From NCBI RefSeq assembly GCF_016808335.1, contig NC_053147.1, forward strand, positions 23,856,913 through 23,920,912: 64,000 nucleotides of DNA, written 5' to 3'. The notes beneath the pieces are model-generated. The model searched no databases, was not told where the DNA came from, and saw only the letters and a list, made by a program, of their open reading frames with translations. Each line of letters begins with the position of its first letter. Positions within the stretch are counted from its first letter, which is position 1. This document shows, one piece after another, positions 10,461 through 21,900 of this stretch. A program made the position numbers and the translations under genes. The stretch is from Panicum virgatum. Taxonomy: Eukaryota; Streptophyta; Magnoliopsida; Poales; Poaceae.

Positions 10461-12217
10461 TTTTTTTTTGAATAAAAGGTAGGAGCACTGCCACATCATA
10501 TAAGAAGAAGAAGCATTCGTACATAACGCACCGAAGCGAACACCCCTACCACACAAACAACACACGCAAACAATGCACACAACAAAACACTACACCGCCA
10601 CAACCTAGGAGAGGAGCCAAAAGAAGCCACCCGCGAACTGCGCCATCGTCACCAACGTTGTGCCACGCCAAATGCCGCGGCCTGCTGCAGGCCCGAGCGG
10701 CAGCCCGAACTCCTCCACCATGGGACTATCCCCCTCAAGTTGCACACACACGATCGTCGATCCCCCTGTTCGAGTGGAGCTTCAGAAGAACACTCACGTC
10801 GCAGCACCGATGAAAACCACTGATCCTGGCCACTCTGCGTGGGGACCTCGCCTCTCCCATCGCCACGCAATACTCTGCCAAGGGCTCAGATATCTGAAAA
10901 CCACTATGAGAGTGACCCCTCCGTCCATCCGTCACCGAGTCACCACCGCACCATGCGCGCCAACTCAAGGCCTCCAACACCCATGGGCCCTCTGCACCTC
11001 CCTGCCAGCACGGACCACGCGCGCTTCCTCTGCCGTTGCGCACAAGCAACACCACCAACCAACCACCACCACTGCGTAGCCAAAGCGGGTCTCTAGATGC
11101 GGCGCCTCCAAGGAGGGAACGACGCCAATGGCGCCGCCATCGCACGTCCATAAATGGACAGGCTTTTCACCCTAGAGGAGCCTGTGCAGCAGGACACGGT
11201 GCATCACAATGGTGCCCCCAGCAGGAAGAATGGCGTCACAAGAGCACCGCCACCATCGCCACCGACAAGAACGTCAGTGAAGGCTTTAGCCCGACTCAGC
11301 ACCCTGCCTGTCGCACACACTTGGACTAGGTAGTAGGTTGCCCCCCCTCTCCTCCGCAACACCTCAATCGGAAGAGGCCCGATAAAGCTCGAAGCACCAC
11401 CATGGCACCACCAGCAAGCACCAGCCGGCCCCCAGTCCCACCACCAAGGCGACGCCGGGCCAATATCGCCATCAGAGGGGAGAAGAAGAGCACCACCTCC
11501 TCACCTCAGCACCCGTCGCCTGCGCGCAACACGCCCCCGACTCCACCATCATCGGGCCGCCATGACCCATATCCGATAGAAACGGTGGCACCCGGATGCG
11601 GCCACCAGCCACGGCCCACCATGGCCACGGCCCCGGCCCCGGCCCCGGCCACAACCGGTCGCAGCAGGTCGCAACCAGCTGCAGCCACCTACCGCCAACA
11701 GCCCCGGTTGGCCACCTGCCAGCCCGCCCGCCGCCAACAGCCCCGGCCGGCCACCTGCCAGCCGCGGCCAGCCCCCGGCGCCCAGCTGCCAGCTACGTAG
11801 AGCCACCCGCCGCCAGCAGCACCTCGTGCCCCAGTCCGCGCCAGCCACCGCGGCCAACACCTAGTGCCGCCCGCCGCCCTCCACACACAGGCGCGCGCCC
11901 CCGCCGCACGGCCACCGGGTCCGACCGGAGCGACGTCGGATCCGTGGCCTCCCGTCGCCGCCGCCGCCGCCGCGAAGCGCCGCACCGGCGAGCTACAACC
12001 GAAGGACGAGGTGGCCGCGCCCGCGCCGAACCACCGGAGGAGAGGGGGAAGGAGCTACGCCGCCGCCTTCACCACGGACCGCCCGAGCTTCCAGGCAGCC
12101 CGTTCGGGCGGCGGCGCGGCGGAGGGGAGGAAGATCGAAGGGGCGGCGGCTAGGGTTTGGGAGCATCGGGAGCGACGCGACATTCGGGTTCCTCGGTTCC
12201 CTTCAGTTTCTCTGTCA
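10461..12217 (-). mobile_element. Reverse-oriented LINE-like (non-LTR) retroelement, non-coding or 5'/3' parts only
   Basis: Flanked by perfect direct repeats CCTCTGAGTA (10451-10460 and 12218-12227), a target-site duplication. The left edge starts with a T-run followed by GAATAAAAGG, i.e. a poly(A) tail in antisense, so the element lies on the minus strand. Its 5' end (right side) is very GC-rich and holds an AACCCTAGCCGCCGCC-type leader, as in grass L1 elements. No reverse transcriptase or endonuclease motif is readable, so it is a non-autonomous or deleted copy of about 1.76 kb. The Pro/Arg-rich open frames here are compositional. Confidence 0.75.
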
Positions 12218-12319
12218 CCTCTGAGTAAATTGCAATTTGGGTTCTAAATGCATAGGGCATCCTCCTGTGTGAGTGCCATCTTGCATAGTCTCCCACTGGC
12301 TTGTTATTAAGCCACTTAC

Positions 12320-12370
12320 CCAAAGACTTCTTATAAAATGTTAGGTCGACGTTTTATAAGAAGTCTTTGG
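12320..12370. repeat. Perfect inverted repeat (hairpin, 19-bp arms)
   Basis: The arm CCAAAGACTTCTTATAAAA (12320-12338) and its exact complement (12352-12370) are separated by 13 bases containing GTCGAC. It lies next to a Tourist-like MITE and may be a MITE remnant or a transcribed hairpin. Confidence 0.7.
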
Positions 12371-12412
12371 AAGATGCATAGTCTCCCTTGTAAAATTATG
12401 TTTCCTTGACAT

Positions 12413-12626
12413 AGCCTTTGTTTAGATGCGTAAAAGTTGTATTTGATAATTATTGTTCCATTATGAGTTAACTATACTCAAAAGATTCGTCTCGCAAATT
12501 ACAGACAAAATGTGTAATTAATTATTTTATTTCGCTACATTTAATACTTCATGCATGCGTTTAAAGATTCGATGTGATGGGGAATCTTGTAAAGTTTTAG
12601 AATTTTGAAGCGAACTAAACAAGGGG
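12413..12626. mobile_element. Tourist-like MITE
   Basis: Left end CCTTTGTTTAGATGCG, right end GCGAACTAAACAAGG, forming the degenerate inverted ends common to grass 'CTGTTTAG...CTAAACAG' Tourist MITEs. The internal 'AAAGATTCGTCTCGC' is also typical of that group. Non-coding. Confidence 0.6.
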
Positions 12627-12877
12627 GATAATATTTGACGCTGGCGTTGCTATGCAGTGCTGCCAGCCTGCCACCACAAGTGAGGCGGCAGTTTGCTGGC
12701 TGAAATGTTCTGCACTTCAGCAACTGAGTCTCGGCCTCTTATTACCTCACAGTATTAGCTTGTTTGTACGTGGCAAAGTGAAAGAATGTACCATGACATA
12801 TGGCATCCAGAAGAATGTGATGGGTTTGTGAGTTGTGACTACACTCCTAGTTTGTCGGCAATTGGCACCTCAACTTA

Positions 12878-13166
12878 GAGCAACTCCAGTGGAGTGATTA
12901 AATTTGTCACTCACTTCTCAAGTTTAGTCATCTAAAATATAGTCTCAACTCCAGCAACACCGATTAAATAGACTAAAAGAAAAAAATAGTAGGCCCTACT
13001 TTTGGTAGCCTAAGTAGAGAGTGACCAAATTGAGAGGGTGGGAGATGAAATTTAGTCACCCTTTATTTTAGTCACCCAAGTAGAGATCCTACTGGAGATA
13101 AAAAATTGAGCAAAATAACTAAAATGTGAATTTAGTCATCCAAATAGAACCCTGCTGGAGTTGTTC
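12878..13166. mobile_element. TTA-type MITE with GAGCAACTCCAG ends
   Basis: Left end GAGCAACTCCAGTGGAGT preceded by TTA; right end, inverted, GAACAACTCCAGCAGGGT followed by TTC. The 289-bp internal sequence is AT-rich and non-coding. Most likely a PIF/Harbinger-type MITE with one changed base in the target duplication. Confidence 0.65.
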
Positions 13167-13905
13167 TTCCTCACAAGACATTGCGTAGGCATCTGGAGGT
13201 GTGCTCATAGGATGATTTGCTAATGTAGTAGATCGCTGGACGATTTTTGCGAGGGTCTACCAGGCTCGGACAATTTCAGCCCGTCTTCAAATTTTGAGCA
13301 GCCTCTCTATTTGATGATCCATCAGTACTCTCTCTCCGTCCAACCCGAATCCTAAGAAACCTCAGCCGAAGGAGCTTCTTCAGAGACATGGAAGAAGAGA
13401 TTGCCAGGCACATCACACGGACCAAAATTGTGCTGATTACCCAAGAAACATTTTAGCAACTCGCTTTTGCTTACACAGGGCATACCCAGGTTATGTATCA
13501 TTCAGTGGATAGAACGCATCCGGAAGCAAACTAAATGCATCATTCACACAGACATTAAGATAGTGGATAGAACACATCCATAACTAAATCTATCAGACCT
13601 AGAAAAGTCAACTAAGATGCATTAGGCAACTGTGACTTCTTTTTTATGATGTTCATCACGAAAATTATGATTAGGTGGCAGCATGTTCAAACATTGTCCA
13701 GACCAACACCCCGTGCCACATAATACAATCAAATTTTAAGGATAAGCAACATTCCCGAGTTTCTCTGACAAAGAGACCAACACCACCATACTAATGACAC
13801 TGAATGGAAAATATACAGGGGAGAAGCCGAAATGCGGGCGCTGGGTGATTGATGGTGAGACACAGCACCGGTTGCAGCATTCGTTACTCCCCAGATGATT
13901 CTCTT
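13167..13905. other. Intergenic and probable 3' UTR of the E2 gene
   Basis: No coding region is supported. The part next to 13906 should be the 3' untranslated region of the minus-strand E2 gene; its end could not be fixed. Confidence 0.4.
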
Positions 13906-16513
13906 TCAGAGCATTTCCTGAGATTTGCGAACAATGTGCCTAACCTTTTTCTTGAACTCATCCCTCTTTTCTCTCCAATCCTTCTGCAAGAAAAATTCAA
14001 ATGTAAACAAGAGCAAAGCTCATTTGGCAGTTCACTGCCCAATAACAGCAGACGTGCTATGTTCCAATCCTTAGCTCAAGAAGAAGAAAATGATCTCAAT
14101 GAATATTCACTGGATGAATATGCAGATAATTTCTCAAGGGGCGTGTTGAATGACAGATTATTAAAATAATGTATTCATCAATCGAGAAATTGACTCTTGC
14201 AATTGGAAATCAGATACGAGGGTGATGCTTTTACCGTTGCATTGGAAGCATAAAAACAAAGTTAATTTCGCAGTTCCTTTTCTTATGCAAAGAGAATAAT
14301 GTCGAGTGCACTTACAGCTGCTTCAATGTTCGCTGGAGACTCATCATTTGGACTAGAGAGCATCGAAATGATGCTCAGAACTATACTTTCAACCTGCATG
14401 TTACAAAAGCACAATAAATTAGAAAAGGCAACAGAACTATGGATCATTGCCTGCAGAAAGAAAAGAGGTCCAACAAAATTACACCTGAACACACTACATT
14501 AACCAGAACGTCACCAAGACACACACACTCCACACACACGCGCGCGCGCAACACACCCAGACACTCAGGCACGCACCACACAATGCAGGGTTAATTGATT
14601 GAGTTTAACATTATATAAAAGGATCACACAGAAAAAACCCTGCCCTGTAAAAGTAAATAGCAGGAGAAACATTATGTTGCCTTATAAGAAGCCTACCGTG
14701 TGCACTGGTGTCCACCGTTCACTTGCAAGTTCATAGCCATTGGGATCTTCACCAGGTGGATGAAGAATAGAAATGCACACACGCCCATCAGGATAAACTG
14801 ACAATTCAAAATAATGCATTGTCAGAAGACATGATCAAATCATAGACATGAATATCAGTCAACTAGCAATGAGCTCACCATTTGGATGCCACATCTCAGA
14901 AGTAAATCTCACAGATGGCGGGCTGTTGGGATAATTCTGAGGGAAGGTCATTATTGCATTGAAGTAGCCTCCGTCACTGCAAAAAATAAAAGCTTACCCT
15001 TAGATGAAAACACAGGAACTTTTTTTCACGAACATGCAAAAATTCACAGCATGCATAAACCATCAGATAAGAGAGAAAACCACACAAGCACGCGCACGCA
15101 TAAAAAGACACATGTGCGCTTGCACATACACGCACATGTGTGACACACACACGCATACCTTTATTTTTGAAATTCACACAAGCTAGCAGTAGCAAGAATT
15201 TTGTTTCATCATTGTTGCGTAAACTGGGAGAAAGGAAGAATGTCTGCAAAAATTCTATTTGGGCCTCATGGGTTGAACCCTATGTTTGGTTGACAAATAA
15301 TGATTTCAAAATCTGAAAGAACCTTTTTCTTCTCTACAGAAAAGGAGGTACAATATTTTAGCAAACATTATTTTTCAAAACATATACATAGTTCCTAAAC
15401 TTTTCCAGGCACCATTATATCTGATGACGAAACCATAAAAGGTATGCTTGGTGTGGTCCTAAATTTGACCCCACAAAACCTTGCCAAAAATTTGATAGCC
15501 ACAGGTTGCCCAAACATTTGCAAGAAAGTAACTATGGTAAGCAAGTGGGTGGAGAATCTTGCCAAAACATAGGAGCCTGCTCAGCCAAATTTGGTCAACA
15601 CCATTAGCAAACATAGGCTGCAAAGCAAACAGCCTCGTACCTCCCAAGATCTAATGAACAATAAAGGGAGGTCACAAAATTTCTGATTAATATGATATGT
15701 CCCTTTTGATATGGTCTAGCAGAGTAGTTAAGATAGAAGCAATTGGTATTCCTTTACAATTAACTCAAATGTGCATCACTTATGAGCCTTACTAATCCTA
15801 CATTCCATCCATGTCTGCACCTGAACTCTAAACAAATCAATTTCTTACTGCATATCATAAGCTAACTAAATCTGTTCTTTTTTTTGACAACAAGATTATC
15901 TGCTCCATTCAAGTAAATTACATAGTGAGGCAATAAGCCTACATCAGCATCAAAGCACAGAATCTGCTCAGTTAAACCACAATTCATCAATACAGGCTGT
16001 GGTTCAACACGACAACATAGAATTCCCACAGCATACACCATGGAAACCAAACAATTGGCATCAGAACACCGAATCAGCTTGACTACACCACAATTCATCG
16101 ATACAGGCTGCAGATGAGTAACACGAAATTCCTATACAGATTAGAGGGCAAACCAGACAATCGGAACCGGTGTCAACTATGCACACCCATCAAGCATGCA
16201 ATCTATATCCGCAAGGGCAATCGTGCAGTGATTAGAGGGCTGGCAACATTCGAACTCACTATAGGGTGTCAGGCGGGCCGATGATGGTGACCTGCCACTC
16301 GAAGACGTTGCTATCATCCACCAGCCCGGCAGAGAACCCATCCACGGGGTTCTTCGCGAGATCTGCAACAATTAACAAACAAGACGCAAGAGATCAGGAG
16401 CCGATCGCGGCGAATCGGGGCGATAAAGGAGGAGAGAACAGCGAGCCGTTCGGATCCGTACCTTTGAGCTGCTTCTGGAGCAGGAGGCTCGCCTGGCTAG
16501 CGGTGCCCGCCAT
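13906..16513 (-). CDS. UBC7: Ubiquitin-conjugating enzyme E2, UBC7/13/14 (UBE2G2-like) group
   Basis: Complete E2 gene, six exons on the minus strand: 16462-16513, 16260-16362, 14879-14976, 14697-14797, 14316-14393, 13906-13983; 510 coding bases, 169 residues. E2s take ubiquitin from E1 on a cysteine and pass it to substrates with an E3; this group serves ER-associated degradation. Visible: the [17 protein letters not shown] start, [28 protein letters not shown], the MWHPN of the HPN motif, the catalytic Cys in [14 protein letters not shown], the family-specific acidic insert after it ([14 protein letters not shown]), and the tail ending VRKSQEML. All introns have GT/AG borders and frame is kept. 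Intron 2 (about 1.3 kb) contains repeats. Nothing suggests loss of function. Confidence 0.95.
14521..14575. repeat. CA/CG microsatellite in E2 intron 4
   Basis: Alternating CA runs followed by CGCGCGCG and more CA, within the intron between exons 4 and 5. Likely length-polymorphic. Confidence 0.7.
15084..15160. repeat. CA/CG-rich simple sequence in E2 intron 2
   Basis: Purine/pyrimidine-alternating stretch with ACACACAC, GCGCACGC and ACATGTG blocks; no coding or RNA feature. Confidence 0.55.
15958..16115. repeat. Two diverged copies of a ~113-bp unit in E2 intron 2
   Basis: The segment CCACAATTCATCAATACAGGCTG (about 15977) recurs as CCACAATTCATCGATACAGGCTG (about 16090), with related flanks (GAATCTGCTCAGTTAAA versus GAATCAGCTTGACTACA). 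Looks like an old tandem duplication inside a repeat that begins with a T-run near 15876. Confidence 0.55.
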
Positions 16514-16663
16514 GGGAAGGAAGCAGCGCTCCTCGATCGGATCGGGGCTAGGGTTTTGGCGATGGGGAGTTGTTCGCCGCCCCCGGGAGGAGCTGCTTTA
16601 TTTCTGGGGGCGAGAGCGGCTTTGGAATCGGGAAGAAGAGGAGAGAACGGAACAGGCTGGACG

Positions 16664-16670
16664 ATTTATA
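16664..16670 (-). promoter_or_regulatory. Putative TATA box of the E2 gene
   Basis: TATAAAT on the minus strand about 150 bases before the start codon, followed by a purine-rich leader. Spacing fits a plant core promoter; no experimental support. Confidence 0.5.
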
Positions 16671-16907
16671 AGAAGCTTGAGAGAGTTCCAGGTTGGTTTG
16701 GTTAATAATGACAATCGGATTAATTTCCGCGGCTAGTCACCACGTATTTTAGGTTGTAATTACTGATTCACTCTTAAAAAGGTTGCCATTATCAGCAATT
16801 AATTGTTGTTTCTTTGGTACTCTGCCAAATGAGCATCTCCTGAAGAGTAGTTATTTTAAACTCTCTATTTGACTCTCTAAAAAAATCCTCTTCATAATGC
16901 ATTGGTA

Positions 16908-17876
16908 GAGCATCTTCAAAAGAGTAGCAATAATGCTAGCTAAATTTAGAAATTAAGAGGCTAGCTAAAAGAAGAAGCTTCCTGAACTCACAGATAAACC
17001 AAAGATTCTTTAAAACTGAACTCTCCATTTGTTACAATGCTGGTGGACCCCACGTGTCATACTCCTTATCTTCTTCCTCCCCACCTATTTCTTCCTCTCT
17101 ACCTCTGCTTCCCGCCGCCCCACCTCCTGCGCCCACACCTCACCACCCTAGCCGTCCTCGCACCACCCTCCGACGTGCCGGCCTCCGACGCTCCCGCCCC
17201 GACCTACCCTCCCTGTCTTTCTCTCCAGCGCAAGACGATGGGAGGATGCAGGCGTCATGGGATGGGGCAAGGGCTCGAGGGTGGGATGGCGGCCCGACGG
17301 AGGCGGCGCGGTCACTTCACGGTGGGATGGCCAGAGCTAGACCTGATCATCTACCGGTTCGGGTCGGGTCACTTCGGGTTTCGGGTCAAAAATTGTTGGC
17401 CCATGCCCAACCCATAACATGGTCGGGTCGGGTCGAGTTCGGGTCGGGTCGAGTTGGCTCGAATTTTGTGTGTAATTTTCGGGTTGGATCGGTTTTTTTT
17501 GAGTTTCGGAACAAATATTTCGGCCCGTACCCGACCCATTACTTGGTCGGGTTGGGTCGGGTTGGGTTTTTTTCGGGCGGGTTGGGTTTGGTTTATCGGA
17601 TCGGGTGGCCCGTGATCAGGTCTGACCGGAGCGCAAGGGTGGCAGCAGTGCGATAGCGCGCGAAATTGATGGCACGAGGCCGCAGGAGGGTGGGGACTGA
17701 CGTGCCAAGCAAGATGGCGAGTGGAGTCGCTCAGGTTTTTTGACGAGTGAGCGGCTTTGGATACCGAGTACGATGGCGGGCGGAGGTAGATATCGAGGCT
17801 ATTGGAAGGGGATGTTAGCAGACTTTTGCTTTTTTTAGTGATCTCATCTAGGATAGCGTGACTGTTGGAGGTGCTC
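16908..17876. mobile_element. MITE-like element with internal GC-rich sequence
   Basis: Left end GAGCATCTTCAAAAGAGTAG; right end, inverted, GAGCACCTCCAACAGTC, followed by TTA (17877-17879). The interior is unusually long and GC-rich for a MITE and is itself interrupted by a hAT-like element at 17338-17624. The left target triplet is GTA, so the duplication is imperfect. Boundaries are moderately certain. Confidence 0.5.
17338..17624. mobile_element. Small hAT-like element with GGGTCGGGT-rich ends
   Basis: Inverted ends TAGACCTGATCATC...CGTGATCAGGTCTG, flanked by imperfect 8-bp repeats GCCAGAGC (17330-17337) and ACCGGAGC (17625-17632), six of eight identical. The interior is made of GGGTCGGGTC/GGGTTGGGTC runs. 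End structure and 8-bp duplication point to a non-autonomous hAT element. Confidence 0.6.
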
Positions 17877-17879
17877 TTA

Positions 17880-18212
17880 CTCCAACAGACTATATTTCTC
17901 ACTCTTCAAGTCACAACAACTCCTTCAATTCTCCGCCTCCAACACACACTGACACATGGGTCCCACGCGTCATTCCCTTCCTTTCCACTTCTTTATCCTT
18001 CACAGCCTCCATTCCTCTCTGGCGAAGGGGCGACGCCAGCAAGGCACGGTGGTGAGGCGAAGGGGCGGAGCCAGCGAGATGCGGCGGCGGGTTATCTTGA
18101 GCCGGATGGCGAGGCGATCCATCTGTAGATTCTGTTGGATTCTACTTTTTGGGTTTTTTTCTAAAAAAATTTACAGAGTCAGGTCTTTTTAGAGAGCCTA
18201 TTGAAGATGCTC
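17880..18212. mobile_element. Second MITE-like element abutting the previous one
   Basis: Begins CTCCAACAGACTATA directly after the shared TTA (17877-17879) and ends, inverted, GAGCATCTTCAATAGGCTC at 18212. Non-coding, GC-rich middle. Repeats the head-to-tail arrangement seen at 4432-4934. Confidence 0.45.
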
Positions 18213-18461
18213 TTTCCCAACGCAGGATTTCATTGCACGATTTTATAGAATCTCATGTTATATAAGTATATTTGACTTTGCAAATGAAAGCCCTTGATGC
18301 AAAGTTTCATTTCACAATTTCATAAACTAGCCAGAATATATAGGTCCCATTTGGTATAGCTTGAGCTTCTCCTATAACGGCTCCAGAAGCAGCTTCTCTA
18401 ATGAACCTGAAACTGATTTCAAAATTGTTTGGTGAAACATGGACCTTCACGCATGTGGCGG

Positions 18462-18735
18462 GGTATTTAACTATTTGCCATCCTTACGGTTTGCACCTGC
18501 TCATTTGCCATCCTTCCAAATGAAGTTAATTTTTTTACACCTGCTCATTTGACAATTTTTTTTCCAATTTGTCCGACATGGCTGGCCAGATCGAGCCATG
18601 TCACCTTGCCAGCTTGTAGCGCACACGTGAAATGACCCTTGTGCCCTAGTCCTTCCTTTATCCCGCGCCGACGCCACGACCCGCTCCCAGTTACAGTCTT
18701 CCTCCCCATTGACCCCTCCCTCCCTCGAGCTCCAT
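18462..18735 (+). repeat. MULE left terminal inverted repeat
   Basis: About 274 bases, starting GGTATTTAACTATTTGCC and containing an internal near-repeat (CACCTGCTCATTTG at about 18496 and 18538). It matches the complement of 56911-57190 down to the shared GAGCTCCAT end, including CTGGCCAGATCGAG and ACGTGAAATGACCCT. Confidence 0.85.
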
Positions 18736-18948
18736 GGAACCCTAGCTGTCGGCGGCTGCGTTGGTGGCGGATGCGCGACAGTTCATCACCGCATCAGAGC
18801 AGCTAAGAGCAAAGGTAGGATCTGTTGATTCCCTCACTCATTTCATGGTCGGAGTTTGGGGAGGTATGCTCGGGTAGATCGGGTTTTAGAATAAACTAGA
18901 TTTGCTTTGTGTTTGAATGAAGGTTTGGTGGAGTTCACAGGATTCGCG

Positions 18949-21900
18949 ATGGAGCCCAGTGAGTGCCCCCGCTTGGTAAGTCTTTTGCTCATCCCTGACT
19001 GTTTTTGGTGCTCACGGCTAGTGTAGTCGACTTGTGTAAAATTCTAACTGTACAATTTTTTTTGTTGTCCATCATTGTGCCGGGATTGATCCTGGCAGTG
19101 CTTTAGACTAGTTGTTAAGTGCAAAAAATTTAAGGCCAATCTAGATTATGGGTTGTTAGACATGAATGAGCAATGGCATGACTTGCGAATTGATGTTAAC
19201 AATGGCTACAAATTTGAGGATTTTATGCATGATATGAGCAGTAAGATAATTTGGGGTCCCGGTCAAACTTTGGCAGTCTGGTCTGTTGATACTGACAATG
19301 CTGCTGAATGGAGGCCAAGGAAAGATGAGCACTTTGAGAAGATGATTAAGTCTAGATTGGGTGAGAGACAGGCTAACATAGTGGTTGAAGTAGTTGATAA
19401 GCTAGGCTACCGGAAGATGAACACTAGTACTAGGTCAGTAGGCACATCTGGTGTGACAAGTGCTGTAGATGGTCCTTATTATGTAGAAGGTGCAGATGAC
19501 ACATTCACATCCCAAGATGATTCTCATCAGGCAGAGTTTGTTGTGGACTGGAGTACTCTGACAATCATCCCTAAGGGTGACCAAGATGGTGAAATTCATG
19601 CTCTAGTTGCTGAGGATGTAGTGTTTGAGGCTATGGGTTTCAAAGCTGCAGATGACAGAGCAGAAGAAGCAGCTAGGTCTACTTCATCCATTCCAGATAT
19701 CCCTCCAGGAGTGCAGCAAGATATGAATGAGGCAGGCATCCATATCAATGACAATGATCCTTCAGAGCCAATGCTTCATTGGGACAAGAACAATCCAGCC
19801 ATGAGTGTTGGGACAATTTATCCTATTGTGCCTGAGTTCAGATTGGTAGTGAAACAACATGCTATATTATATGAGTTTGATCTTGGGACTGAGAAATCTG
19901 ATAAGAAAAGGTTCAGGGGCTTCTGCATGGCAGCTGGTTGCCCATGGATTATTAGAGCTAGGACTCAAGATGATGGTTGTGTCAGGGTATATTTACCAAG
20001 CAGATTTTGCATTTCCTAACTTGTGGTTGTTGCAATATCTAACCTAATATTGTTATCCTTTGCAGGTCCAAATAAAAAATAACACTCACAACTGTGCCTC
20101 AAGGAGCAGAGTGTTGGGTACAATGGCAAGTCAAGCCTGGGTAGCTCAAAGGGCTATTCCTCTGTTGAAGAAAAAACCTGGTCTGGGAGCTAAGGATATC
20201 AAGGAGATACTGGAGGACAAGTACAAAATAAAGATTAATTATATGACTGTGGTATGATAGATAGATGGTAGCTAACAAATTATTTGGGAACGGGAATGAT
20301 TCATTTGATTGGTTGTATAGGTTGAAGCTAGAGATTGAATTAAGGTCTCCTGGCAGTGTTGTTGAGATTGACACAGTGAGAAATGGTGATCAGGTTCATT
20401 TTTCAAGATTCTTTTATGCTTTCAGTGGTAGTATAGATGGTTTTTTTAGGAGGCTGCATGCCATACATTAGTATAGATTCCATTGCTCTCAATGGTTAGT
20501 GGAATGGTCACATGCCTGCAGCAGTAGCACTTGATGGCCACAACTGGATGTTCCCTCTGGCTTTTAAATTTTTTGAGTCAAAGAAGAATTAGATTTGGTT
20601 CATGGAACAGTTAAGAAAGGCCATAGGAGTTCTTCCACAATTGGCCATATGTACTGATGCTTGCAAGGGCTTGGAAGGTGCACAAGCAAGTTTTTCCTTG
20701 GCAGAACTTAGGGAGTGTTTCAGACATCTGATGGAGAACCCAGGGTGGCAATTTTTCCCGTGGGGGCGGATCCCCGCGGAGACCCGACCCGAACGGGGCA
20801 GGGATGATGGGGACCAATTTGGCCACGTGGGGATAACGTGGCGGGGACCCGAGTTCTTAACGGGGCGGGGAAGGGGATTGATTTTTCCCCATGAGGCTCC
20901 ATGGGGATCTGAAATGAAGTTCATCATATTCGGCCCAGTAGCAGCAACACAGCCCAATAGAGCCTACTAGCCCCCGCAGGCATATATAAACTCGCACAAC
21001 AACAATTGTAACCCTAATTCTATTTTCCCCTCACTCTCGCATGAGAACAGCCGCCGCCACACCCACTCTTTCTCTCTTCTCTCGATTTGCTCTTGATGGT
21101 TTATGGCTCCCTTTCACCATGCATCCTCATGTTCCTGGCGTGCGTTAGTGGGAGTGCTGGAGGCAAGTAGTCAAGTACAATGGCGAGGGCTGTTTGGGCG
21201 AAGGGCAAGAAGCTGCTTCATTTTCATCCATGGGAAGGAGCCTGCATCAAGCACCCTCCACCATTCATTTTTGCGACCAGCCAACCAGAATTGTGGTGTC
21301 CGCATGTCATTTTAGGCTGCTGGTTGGTGACTCATATACAGGTAGTTAAGTGATGAAAATTAACGCATGTGTACTGAGATTGTAGGTGAACTTCTGATCT
21401 ATATATCCTTGTACTAAAATGTAACATGTGTGTACTGATGGTTTGAAATGGTTGTAAAAAGCTATATTTTACTGTTATGTGAAATCCCCACGGGGCCCCG
21501 ATGGGATTCGGGGAATCCACGGGGCCGGGGACGGGGCACATATTTTCCCCGATTAAGCTTTCGGGGCCGGGGCGGGGATTATGGCTCGGGGATTGGGGCA
21601 GGGATGGGAAGCCTGTACCCACCCCGCCCCGCCCCATTGCCATCTTGATGGAGAACATGAAGAAACAGTTCTCTGGAGATGTTTATGCTGCAAAAATGTG
21701 GCCAGCAACTAGGGCCTATGCCCCTGGGAAGCACAAGTATTTTATGGATAAGGTACTTGCATGCAACCCTAGAGTTGGCCCATGGATACAAGAGCATCAC
21801 AAAATGCTATGGGCCAGGTCAAAATTCTCAATTGACATCAAATGTGATTACATTAACAACAATTTGGCTAAGTCGTGGAATTCATGGATAAAGGAATTCA

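Noticed and set aside
11402..12247. Several Pro/Arg/Ala-rich open frames
   Set aside because: They lie inside the LINE-like insertion, overlap in several frames at once and have no domain; they come from GC-rich composition.
14974..15249. Cys-rich 91-residue open frame on the minus strand
   Set aside because: It comes from the CA/TG-rich simple sequence in the E2 intron and overlaps the splice acceptor of exon 3.
18453..18461. 9-bp target duplication for the MULE
   Set aside because: Bases flanking the left end do not match those at 57191-57199 at any small offset, so no duplication is claimed.
19153..20019. Possible intact host gene with a PB1-like N-terminus (domesticated MULE)
   Set aside because: Downstream exons have stops and a transposon insertion, and the gene lies between clear MULE TIRs, so it is a dead transposase, not a domesticated gene.
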